Origin: Bacteroidota bacterium
GTDB lineage: Bacteria; Bacteroidota; Bacteroidia; Chitinophagales; Chitinophagaceae
DNA length: 5,491 nucleotides
Direction of reading: 5' to 3'
Assembly: GCA_023416995.1 (NCBI GenBank)
Contig: JAEZGI010000075.1
Location: forward strand, 1-5,491
Shown: in pieces, positions 1-5,491 of the stretch
Position numbering within the stretch: the first letter of the stretch is position 1
How the letters are laid out: every line of letters begins with the position of its first letter
Made by a program: the position numbers and the translations under genes
Notes under the pieces: model-generated
The model's database searches: none
Seen by the model: the letters and a program-made list of their open reading frames with translations, nothing else
Told to the model about the DNA's origin: nothing

Positions 1-2
1 GG

Positions 3-131
3 GGTTACTGTTTCACCGTTTTCAACGCACCAACTCTTGCCGCGGCGTTAAAAGCCGCCGCCGCCGACCGTGCCAATCCACGCACCGGTTGCAACGGCTA
101 TCCTTTCTCCCGCATGAAGCGGAGGGGATAG
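3..131 (+). CDS. Possible 3' end of an unrecognised reading frame (partial)
   Basis: Frame 3 is open from the left edge to a TAG at 129-131, giving about 42 residues rich in alanine and arginine, with pieces such as FTVFNAPTLAAALKAAAADR and RTGCNGYPFSRM. The composition looks more protein-like than the other plus frames. However, this GC-rich stretch is also open over much of its length in other frames, and a strong hairpin overlaps the last codons. I do not recognise the family. It could be the tail of a real gene that starts outside the window, or just GC-rich non-coding DNA. No function is proposed. Confidence 0.22.
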   Translation, partial: GYCFTVFNAPTLAAALKAAAADRANPRTGCNGYPFSRMKRRG

Positions 132-168
132 GATAGGTAGATCAAACTACCAGCTTCAATTTAAAGCC
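98..168. repeat. Cluster of three adjacent inverted repeats (hairpins)
   Basis: Hairpin 1 has arms at 98-113 and 119-136 with a five-base loop (ATGAA). Seven pairs at the base (CTATCCT with AGGATAG) are followed by one mismatch, five pairs including a G-T wobble, a two-base bulge and three GC pairs. Hairpin 2 follows at once: GGTAG (136-140), six-base loop, CTACC (147-151). A small third one pairs GCTT (from 154) with AAGC (ending at 168). None is followed by a T tract on either strand, so they are not standard intrinsic terminators. They lie downstream of the HNH gene and at the end of the possible reading frame to the left. They may be a factor-dependent terminator, a structured RNA or an element-end structure. 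Confidence 0.4.
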
Positions 169-191
169 CGAAAAGTATTTCCTGTAACAGC

Positions 192-662
192 TTATTCCAA
201 ATTGCTTTTCTCTTCCCTTGCCTTGTCGGCCTGTTTTTTCAATCTTTCATGGTGCGGTAAGTTTTCCACTGCTATGGGCCATTGATTGTGAGTGCGGTGA
301 TTTAAGTGTTGAACCTCTTTGGTTGCCCACCTTAAGTTAGACGGATAATTGTTTTGAGCATTAGTGTCAATATGGTCCACTGTATGCTCCGGTGTAGGCG
401 GGTCTCCAAGGAAGGCTAATGCCACAAGCCTATGCACAAAGCGCCTATAATTCTTCCCTGTCTGTCCCCTGAAATCACTTAGAATGACCACCCAGTAAAA
501 CATAGATACAGTACCATCCTTTCGCCTGCTGACTTCTCTTTTTTGAACTTTCATTTTCCCTGTAAGGGATTGTTTTACCCGTCCGTGGCTGCTGACTTGA
601 TAGTGTGGGAACTCCTTAATCACCCTCCATTCCTCTTCATCTCCAAATAAGCTGAAATTCAT
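192..662 (-). CDS. NUMOD4/HNH homing-type endonuclease
   Basis: This is a small free-standing endonuclease of 156 residues, expected to cut double-stranded DNA with one metal ion held by an HNH (beta-beta-alpha metal) fold. Residues about 9-35 (EEEWRVIKEFPHYQVSSHGR) match the NUMOD4 DNA-binding motif. Residues 75-122 match HNH_3: FVHRLVALAFLG with H77, then VDHIDTNAQNN with D96-H97, N101 and N104-N105, then NLRWAT. The expected active-site residues are all present. The charged C-terminal tail (about 134-156) matches no domain I recognise. Length and layout are normal for stand-alone phage or mobile-element HNH proteins. The gene is AT-rich, is convergent with nothing obvious, and sits back to back with a dead serine recombinase (start codon about 45 bases from the relic), so it was probably part of the same mobile DNA. 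The ATG at 660-662 is preceded by AT-rich sequence with no clear Shine-Dalgarno. Family assignment is firm; target and biological role are unknown. Confidence 0.9.
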   Translation of the reverse strand: MNFSLFGDEEEWRVIKEFPHYQVSSHGRVKQSLTGKMKVQKREVSRRKDGTVSMFYWVVILSDFRGQTGKNYRRFVHRLVALAFLGDPPTPEHTVDHIDTNAQNNYPSNLRWATKEVQHLNHRTHNQWPIAVENLPHHERLKKQADKAREEKSNLE

Positions 663-707
663 TGTAATTGATTAATCCAATAAAGAAAATACGACATATC
701 ATAAAAT

Positions 708-1241
708 GCAAGAGTGAACGCAATTTTATTTGCAGAATATTTAAATAAGCAAGCTCAGACAAAAGCAACATGAAAGCCCAATTATAATACCTCGTAGACC
801 ACTTCTTCAATGCCTTAAAGTATAAAACTACAAGGAATGATCTCTGGGTTCATATTATAATCTCTACATTTCAGAGGCAGAGCTGTTACAGAATCGGATT
901 GATAAACTGAATGTAAAGGACTTAGATGAGCTTATTGATGATTTAACCTGCGGGGACATGAAGAGGAAACTGGAAGCTCAGAAAAGCGAACTAGCATCCA
1001 CACACATGACACTGGAACCAGAAGGGGTTTCTTTTAATATTTGTATGAAGTTCTCCGCCCATTATAGCCATAACCTGAGTAGCGTTTTAAACGGGCAGAT
1101 TTAGAAAGCAAGCAGGAATAATTGGTTCGATTTTCCTGAAAAATGAGTTTCTCCGAAAAAACTTATCGAACCACAAGAGTTGACCAGGCGATTGAGCTAA
1201 TATGCAGTATGGACAAGGCTTTCAAAAGAATCCGAAAATAA
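708..1241 (+). pseudogene. Large serine recombinase, C-terminal remnant with multiple frameshifts
   Basis: The stretch has no long open frame, but joining frames restores the C-terminal third of a large serine recombinase of the type common in Bacteroidota. Frame 3 (708-770) gives AILFAEYLNKQAQTK, resembling the end of the Recombinase domain. Frame 1 (787-822) gives IPRRPLLQCLK, matching the PLRGFLxC entry to the zinc ribbon. After stops at 823 (TAA) and 838 (TGA) the same frame gives GSYYNLY, then a coiled-coil-like part (ELLQNRIDKLN, GDMKRKLEAQKSELA) and HNLSSVLN. Frame 3 (1095-1118) gives ADLESKQE, frame 2 (1118-1135) IIGSIF, frame 1 (1132-1143) FPEK, and frame 3 (1143-1241) SFSEKTYRTTRVDQ, AIELICSMDKAF and a final TAA. 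Together they spell the typical tail ADLExKQxIIGSIFPEKL followed by the YRTTRxxxAI motif. The catalytic N-terminal resolvase domain is absent. With this many shifts and stops it cannot make an active recombinase. Neighbouring genes are intact, which argues against poor sequence quality as the cause. Confidence 0.8.
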
Positions 1242-1265
1242 AAAAGTCGGCAATTTTGCCGACTT
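1238..1265 (-). terminator. Intrinsic terminator of tRNA-Asn
   Basis: Read on the minus strand, AAGTCGGC pairs with GCCGACTT (arms at 1265-1258 and 1251-1244, eight perfect pairs, six-base loop). The outer pairs run straight into a T tract of six. It begins 12 bases beyond the tRNA 3' end, as expected for the tRNA transcript. The T tract overlaps the stop codon of the recombinase relic on the other strand, so the relic ends exactly at the tRNA unit. Confidence 0.85.
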
Positions 1266-1276
1266 GACCGCTTTAG

Positions 1277-1350
1277 CTCCCCCTGCTGGACTTGAACCAG
1301 CGACCCTCTGATTAACAGTCAGATGCTCTAACCAACTGAGCTAAGGAGGA
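1277..1350 (-). tRNA. tRNA-Asn (anticodon GTT)
   Basis: The minus strand folds into a standard 74-base cloverleaf. The acceptor stem pairs TCCTCCT with AGGGGGA with one G-T wobble. The D arm is GCTC...GAGC with the AGTTGGTTA loop. The anticodon stem TCTGA/TCAGA holds the loop CTGTTAA, with anticodon GTT (window bases 1314-1316). The variable loop has five bases, and the T arm GCTGG/CCAGC holds TTCAAGT. The discriminator base is G and the CCA end is not encoded (GCT follows), so CCA must be added after transcription, as is usual in Bacteroidota. It is a lone tRNA gene with its own promoter and terminator, and it borders the serine recombinase relic. Confidence 0.97.
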
Positions 1351-1387
1351 ATATGTGCCAACTGACCTGATCAATCAATTGGGGTTG

Positions 1388-1417
1388 CAAAAATAAGGAT
1401 TTTGAGTTCTTTACAAA
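1388..1417 (-). promoter_or_regulatory. Bacteroidota-type promoter for tRNA-Asn
   Basis: On the minus strand a TATTTTTG box (1395-1388) fits the TAnnTTTG -7 element of the Bacteroidota housekeeping sigma factor. A TTTG (1417-1414) lies 18 bases upstream, close to the usual spacing of the -33 element. Transcription would start around 1380, about 30 bases before the tRNA 5' end, with the leader removed by RNase P. The surrounding DNA is AT-rich, so chance matches are possible, but the position is right. Confidence 0.6.
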
Positions 1418-1585
1418 ATCAAAATCAATTTTTTATCTGATCAATTTCGAAAAGATGGGCCGGAAAGTTAACGATACATGGTCCGGGCCGGCAAAAGAGA
1501 ATCATCGCCCAGGAAATGTAAACGTTTTTAATCAATTACGAAACACATAAGACAAAGCGAAACAGTATTTATACCCCGGAGAGAC

Positions 1586-3223
1586 TCAGCGCAGCAACTC
1601 CAGCTTCTGCCACTGCACCTGGCCGGCTCGCCGCTTCTTATTGATGAATTTCCCATTTAAACGGCTGATCCGGAACTCCGGGAAAATATGCAATGGACCG
1701 GGTCCTGAAGTATCCGAAACCGCTACATCGGGGGTTATTAACAGCAAGGGTCGTGGTAAGGTGTCAAGCGCAGCCAGGGTGTCAATCCTATATAACGGAG
1801 CATCCAGGTAAAACTCCAGGGCAGAAGAGCTAAACTTATAAGCCGCCACCGGCACCCCTGGATAACCCTTTTTTGCCAATGAAGCTATCTCGCTGCCCGA
1901 TTGATATCGCAGCAGGTCAGGGTAAATTACCCAGAAAAGATAAAGGTTGATAACAATGATAGCGGTAGCGGATAGGGTAAGGATCCGCTGCTGGAGGAAC
2001 GTAACATTCCCAGGCAGCATGATGATCACTGCCAGTACTCCTCCGGCCAGCATAAGCCAACCCCAACGCGCAGGCTCATAAAACATCTGTAATAGAAAAC
2101 CGCCGATAAACAACAACACAACAAGCACGGTTTGCATAGTGTATATGCGTCGCAATGTAAGCGTAGATCGGAGCTTTAGCAGGTAGTCCGCTGTCAGCAG
2201 CGCAAAAAAAGGAAAAACAATATTCAGGTAATGCGGAAGTTGAAAACGCGACAACGAAAAAAGAAAAAACGCCAGCATCGCCGCGAAAAAACTGTACCAT
2301 TCCAACCCGGCTTCACGAATTTTACCACAGCGACGGCCGATAGCGATAAACAGCAATATGCTCCAGGGCAGGAAAGCCCATAAGGTGGTATGTATAAAAA
2401 AGCTCGGATCACCTTTGCCTTTGATGGGGCCAGTATTGAAAAAGCGGCCAAACTGGCTATCCCAGAAAAAGAACTTTATGCCGGAAACCCCAGTTCGACC
2501 AAAAACAACCTTTTCAGGATGTGAATCGAACTGAACCCAGAGTGTGTACAGCTCCGGGGTTATAAATATCAGCGTAAGCAAAATGGTCAACAGCCATTTC
2601 CACCGGAACAGTTGCCGCCATCGGCCGGTTATCAGTTGGTGTCCGACAATTGCACCACCGATGGGGATCACAGCAAAGATGCCCTTCGTCATGATCGCGC
2701 AGGCAGTAAAGAGACTGCCCAACAGCAGATCAATCATGCGAAAACGCTCGTTCAAACAAACGAAATGAAAAACCGCTGCTACCAAAAGTCCGGTGAGGTA
2801 TGGTTCGGCGCGGACATCATTACTCGACAACAGGATATGTTCAGCAGTCAGCAAAATCAAAGCGGCTGCAAGACCGGTTTGTTTAGAATATAACCTGTAC
2901 CCAAGTCTGTAAGTGTACCAGGCACCAAACATCAGAAATAGGATGCCCGGTAATTTGTACGACCATCCATGAACGCCAAACAGCTCAAACGAAAGCGCTG
3001 TGATCCAGAAGGGAAAATGTGGTTTGTCAAGCCAGTCGCGATCCTCCCACATCAGGTTCACATAGTCGTTATTCAACGCCATCGTTTTAGAAATGTCGGC
3101 GTATAAAGTACCGTCGGGTCCGAGGACGGTAACAAACAACGGTGCGAAATTGGCAAAAACTGCCAGGGCAATCAATAACTGTAGCCACCGGTAAGATCCG
3201 GTGTGTTCAGAAGTAAGATTCAT
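1586..3223 (-). CDS. ArnT/PMT-like GT-C membrane glycosyltransferase
   Basis: A 545-residue integral membrane protein of the PMT_2/ArnT (GT83-like) group, which moves a sugar from a polyprenyl-phosphate donor to an acceptor such as lipid A, a glycan or a protein on the periplasmic side. Evidence: TM1 at about 13-34 is followed by PDGTLYADISKTM, with D37 at the place of the catalytic acidic residue in the first periplasmic loop and Y41 nearby. DKPHFPFW (66-73) corresponds to the KPPLYYW-type motif. Next come NDVRAEPYL (135-143), an MTKGIFAVIPIGG segment (178-190) like the conserved LTKGP...P stretch, and SRFQLPHYLNIVFPFFALL (325-343) like the SxxKLxxYxLPxxP motif. About a dozen membrane helices extend to about 434, and residues 435-545 form a soluble C-terminal domain, as in ArnT. 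Length is typical of the family. Oddities: the motif reads KPHF rather than KPPL, and only D37 (with G38) is present where many members have DE. The ATG start is 43 bases from the rhomboid stop, so it is probably the last gene of the operon. The actual sugar and acceptor cannot be read; calling it arnT would overreach. Confidence 0.88.
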   Translation of the reverse strand: MNLTSEHTGSYRWLQLLIALAVFANFAPLFVTVLGPDGTLYADISKTMALNNDYVNLMWEDRDWLDKPHFPFWITALSFELFGVHGWSYKLPGILFLMFGAWYTYRLGYRLYSKQTGLAAALILLTAEHILLSSNDVRAEPYLTGLLVAAVFHFVCLNERFRMIDLLLGSLFTACAIMTKGIFAVIPIGGAIVGHQLITGRWRQLFRWKWLLTILLTLIFITPELYTLWVQFDSHPEKVVFGRTGVSGIKFFFWDSQFGRFFNTGPIKGKGDPSFFIHTTLWAFLPWSILLFIAIGRRCGKIREAGLEWYSFFAAMLAFFLFSLSRFQLPHYLNIVFPFFALLTADYLLKLRSTLTLRRIYTMQTVLVVLLFIGGFLLQMFYEPARWGWLMLAGGVLAVIIMLPGNVTFLQQRILTLSATAIIVINLYLFWVIYPDLLRYQSGSEIASLAKKGYPGVPVAAYKFSSSALEFYLDAPLYRIDTLAALDTLPRPLLLITPDVAVSDTSGPGPLHIFPEFRISRLNGKFINKKRRAGQVQWQKLELLR

Positions 3224-3266
3224 ATTGTTGTCGATGCCGGCGAAGGTAGTGGTTACAAAAAAGATG

Positions 3267-4811
3267 TTAGCTCATCACTACGGGCCTGGAAAAAATCAAG
3301 ACCGCAAGCGAACCTCCTGCCAGGCCGCCAAGATGCGCTGCATTATCAATGCCACCGGTCAAACCAACCAGGAGGTTGATGCCTACAAATATGCCTCCAA
3401 AGGTTAAAACAAATTTGTTTACGCCTGCTTCAAACCTTCGGGTCAACGCTAACATGATCAAGGCGCCGAATAACCCGAATACGGCGCCGGATGCACCGAC
3501 GCTTGCCGTCTGCTCATGCCAGCCAATACTCAACAAGCCTCCGCACAATCCTGAAAAAAGGAACAACACCAGGAAGTTTCGTCTTCCCACCATAGGTTCC
3601 AGTACAACACCGGCGATCATTAAGCCAATGACATTTGAAACCAGGTGCACAAAACCGCCGTGAAGAAAAATGCTGGTAAATAACCGCCACCACTGACCGC
3701 TTAACACTTCCGGTCTTCGAAGCGCGCCCCAGCGCATCAGCTCAGATGTGCGGGGGGCGCTAAAACTACCGGCGGATATAAGCATCATGATAAAAACCAG
3801 AATCAGAACATCCATCAAAAGTGAAGAAACAACATGATCATCCCTCGGGATGAAATAATTCAGCAGTATGTCAACCTCACCCTTCCAGGGTTTATCTCCC
3901 CTAAGCTGCCGTCGGTACTCCGAACGGCGAAACCCGGTCAAAGCAAGAAAGAGTGATAAGATTGTGATACTAGCCAGCAACCAGCCAAAAAGCCATAATA
4001 GGCGTCTGGATACCTGGGTTGTATATGGGTGGTGCACAGGTTGCAAAAAGATGAGCCGTTCAGCTTCAACTTCCGGATCCGCCCTGCTTGCAGCACGTCG
4101 AAAACCAGTCAATTTTTCCGAAGGTGGAACGCGCTGAAAATGATCAGCATTGTCAAAATCGTACGATTCAATTTCTGCCCAGGATTTATTCAAGAAACGC
4201 TCGTAGTCTTTTTTATTCTGTTCCTCGCTGTGTCTGTTATCAACTGTTTTGTGAAACAGAACTGCAGCCTTGTAAACAGAGTCGGGTTCGACCCCAATCA
4301 GGGCGTCACGAAGAATCGGCAGCACGAAATACAACCGGAAATTAAGATCCTGATTGTGTTTACCAGACGAATAAATATCCGAAGTAAAACTAACAGCGGA
4401 TGTGTCGACCGCTATTTTACCAAATCTTACATGAGTGAACTTTGAATTTCCTTCCAGTTGATCTATAGTTTCAACTCTGACGAGGTGGGCATTCAGCGAC
4501 TCTACCAGTAACTGCGAGGTCATCAGCATTGCTGCCATCATACCCCAGGCTACAAACTGGAAGAAGGTCAACCCTTTTTCCTGGTCGCGTTTCCATTTTA
4601 AAACCCGTGATCTGATACGAAACCCGGTGAAAATAGGAATACAGGGAATTGCAAAAGGTATCAGCAGGTTCCAGGTTGTATCATTGAAGGATACCAGGCC
4701 AAACTGAAAGTCGAGAAGATACCGCAACAGCATCAGCGAAGCAACACAGATGATAGTGCTTTTGAGATAATACGGCAGTATGTGCTTTGCCTTGACAGCG
4801 AAATGACTCAA
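3267..4811 (-). CDS. Rhomboid intramembrane serine protease with long N-terminal extension
   Basis: Protease of family S54, which cuts transmembrane substrates inside the bilayer. The core (about 326-510) has all hallmarks: the L1-loop WR motif (W375-R376), HGGFVHLVSNVIGL with H384, H389 and N393, the nucleophile S441 in GASG (439-442), the second catalytic residue H493 in AAHLGGLAGG, and GxxxG packing in the last helix. The first 325 residues are unusual. Three predicted helices (about 12-34, 45-63, 82-104) precede a hydrophilic 160-residue segment (about 105-268), then a fourth helix (about 269-292) and a basic linker. Counting helices with basic loops inside (64-80 and 293-310) puts the hydrophilic segment in the periplasm and leaves the core in the normal GlpG-like orientation. 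At 514 residues it is more than twice a minimal rhomboid. The start codon is TTG (4811-4809): a TAA lies four codons upstream, and the next in-frame Met (27) would truncate the first helix. No Shine-Dalgarno is visible. It sits between a PAP2 phosphatase and a glycosyltransferase, presumably in one operon. Substrate unknown; I do not recognise the periplasmic segment. Confidence 0.92.
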   Translation of the reverse strand: MSHFAVKAKHILPYYLKSTIICVASLMLLRYLLDFQFGLVSFNDTTWNLLIPFAIPCIPIFTGFRIRSRVLKWKRDQEKGLTFFQFVAWGMMAAMLMTSQLLVESLNAHLVRVETIDQLEGNSKFTHVRFGKIAVDTSAVSFTSDIYSSGKHNQDLNFRLYFVLPILRDALIGVEPDSVYKAAVLFHKTVDNRHSEEQNKKDYERFLNKSWAEIESYDFDNADHFQRVPPSEKLTGFRRAASRADPEVEAERLIFLQPVHHPYTTQVSRRLLWLFGWLLASITILSLFLALTGFRRSEYRRQLRGDKPWKGEVDILLNYFIPRDDHVVSSLLMDVLILVFIMMLISAGSFSAPRTSELMRWGALRRPEVLSGQWWRLFTSIFLHGGFVHLVSNVIGLMIAGVVLEPMVGRRNFLVLFLFSGLCGGLLSIGWHEQTASVGASGAVFGLFGALIMLALTRRFEAGVNKFVLTFGGIFVGINLLVGLTGGIDNAAHLGGLAGGSLAVLIFSRPVVMS

Positions 4812-4871
4812 GTAAGGAGTTTACGCAAAGAAACGCCGTTTGATAACAACTTGTTGTGAACGCAATCGATC

Positions 4872-5486
4872 CTATCCGCCTGCAAGGGTGGTCCGGCGCG
4901 GACGATTTACCTGCCCCGACCCAGGCGTGATCCAGCGATCAAAAATGGCGAAACAAAGATTTCCGGCAAGGAAGCCAAGCAAGGCGCCACCAAGTATATC
5001 CAGCGGGTAATGTTTACCAACATAAATCTGGGCATAACAAATAACCCCGGCCCATAACCACAACCAGTTCCATTTTTTATTTGTAATACGGGCAATCGCA
5101 AGGAACCAGAAAGTGGCCAAACCGAAATGATTCGAAGCATGTGTTGATGGGAAGGAATAAGGGCCGCCGCAACCCACCAACATGCGCATCTCATCCATTA
5201 ACTCAGGATTATGACATGGACGCAATCTCCCCAACATGGGTTTAATAATACTTGCACTGGTGTAATCAGTAATCGCAAAACAAAGCAGTGTCAATATGAT
5301 AAACTGAATCGCTTGTTTTCCCGCAAAACGAATCAGAAAAAACAATACAAAAGCATATAATGGAATCCAGGTGTACTGGTTCCGCATCAACTTCATGAAC
5401 CCATCAAGAACTCCAACTGAACCATCCACATTTATCCAGGTGAAAAGTTCCTGATCAACATAAAGGAGCCACTCCCATAAAGCCAT
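4872..5486 (-). CDS. PAP2-superfamily membrane phosphatase
   Basis: A 204-residue phosphatase of the PAP2 (phosphatidic acid phosphatase type 2) superfamily, which removes phosphate from lipid phosphates such as undecaprenyl diphosphate, lipid A or phosphatidylglycerol phosphate, normally at the outer face of the inner membrane. The three motifs are visible: K82-x6-R89-P90 (KPMLGRLRP), PSTH at 113-116 with catalytic-loop H116, and AQIYVGKHYPLDILGG with nucleophile H159 and D163. Motif 3 normally begins SR; here it is AQ (152-153), so the arginine that contacts phosphate is replaced by glutamine. About five or six membrane helices (roughly 35-53, 57-80, 118-133, 140-157, 163-183) fit the family fold, and length is normal. 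The N-terminus (MALWEWLLYVDQELFTWIN) is like intact Bacteroidota homologues, supporting the ATG at 5486-5484. Only five bases lie upstream in the window, so the promoter is not visible. It is the first seen gene of the cluster with the rhomboid and glycosyltransferase. A role in polyprenyl carrier recycling or lipid A dephosphorylation is inferred from family and neighbours only. Confidence 0.9.
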   Translation of the reverse strand: MALWEWLLYVDQELFTWINVDGSVGVLDGFMKLMRNQYTWIPLYAFVLFFLIRFAGKQAIQFIILTLLCFAITDYTSASIIKPMLGRLRPCHNPELMDEMRMLVGCGGPYSFPSTHASNHFGLATFWFLAIARITNKKWNWLWLWAGVICYAQIYVGKHYPLDILGGALLGFLAGNLCFAIFDRWITPGSGQVNRPRRTTLAGG

Positions 5487-5491
5487 TACAC

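Noticed and set aside
663..720. Promoter for the HNH gene on the minus strand (a TATTTTCT-like box)
   Set aside because: The box departs from TAnnTTTG and the region is AT-rich throughout, so a match carries little weight.
1273..1344. TTAGCTC (1273-1279) and GAGCTAA (1338-1344) could pair the tRNA 3' trailer with the D-arm region
   Set aside because: One arm is conserved tRNA sequence and the match is seven bases; probably coincidence with no supporting evidence of a switch.
1367..1445. Direct repeat CTGATCAAT (1367-1375 and 1437-1445) flanking the tRNA promoter, possible att site
   Set aside because: Nine bases in AT-rich DNA, built on the palindrome TGATCA, and with nothing inserted between the copies but the promoter.
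1459..1492. Possible terminator of the glycosyltransferase operon: GCCGG and CCGGC arms with a TCTTTT stretch beyond on the minus strand
   Set aside because: Only five pairs with a loop of more than 20 bases, and the T run is not adjacent to the stem; too weak to call.
2544..2893. Overlapping plus-strand open frames inside the glycosyltransferase gene
   Set aside because: They lie opposite a well-supported membrane protein, have no family resemblance and are antisense shadows.
4029..4445. Plus-strand open frame of 138 codons inside the rhomboid gene
   Set aside because: Antisense to the coding sequence of the rhomboid N-terminal extension, low-complexity composition, no recognisable motif.
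4846..4857. Palindrome ACAAC-TT-GTTGT between the PAP2 and rhomboid genes, possible operator
   Set aside because: Only five pairs with a two-base spacer, single copy, and no promoter nearby; likely chance.

Overview
The window looks like a chromosomal segment from a member of the Bacteroidota, probably near Chitinophagaceae or Sphingobacteriia. Four observations support this: a TAnnTTTG-type promoter element upstream of the tRNA gene, start codons without a clear Shine-Dalgarno sequence, a tRNA gene with no encoded CCA end, and the flavour of the proteins. The exact genus cannot be read from the sequence.

Right part (1586-5486), all on the minus strand and transcribed from right to left: a PAP2-superfamily membrane phosphatase (5486-4872), a rhomboid intramembrane serine protease with a long N-terminal extension (4811-3267), and an ArnT/PMT-like GT-C membrane glycosyltransferase (3223-1586). 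Gaps are 60 and 43 bases with no convincing internal promoter or terminator, so they are probably co-transcribed from a promoter beyond the right edge. All three are polytopic inner-membrane proteins whose active sites face or lie near the periplasm. Two of them belong to families that act on polyprenyl-phosphate or lipid A substrates, which suggests an envelope-lipid or surface-glycan role.

Middle (1238-1417): a complete tRNA-Asn(GTT) gene on the minus strand with its own promoter and an intrinsic terminator.

Left part (1-1241): a decayed mobile-element remnant. The C-terminal part of a large serine recombinase can be reassembled on the plus strand from at least six frame segments (about 708-1241); it ends directly against the tRNA-Asn terminator. 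Upstream of it, on the opposite strand, is an intact 156-residue NUMOD4/HNH homing-type endonuclease (662-192). The first 190 bases hold a cluster of adjacent inverted repeats and the possible tail of an unrecognised plus-strand reading frame. The layout fits an integrated element near a tRNA gene whose recombinase has died while its endonuclease remains open.

There is no CRISPR array, complete insertion sequence or clearly new multi-gene defence system. The points most worth a second look are the recombinase relic beside the tRNA, the extended rhomboid, and the phosphatase-rhomboid-glycosyltransferase cluster.
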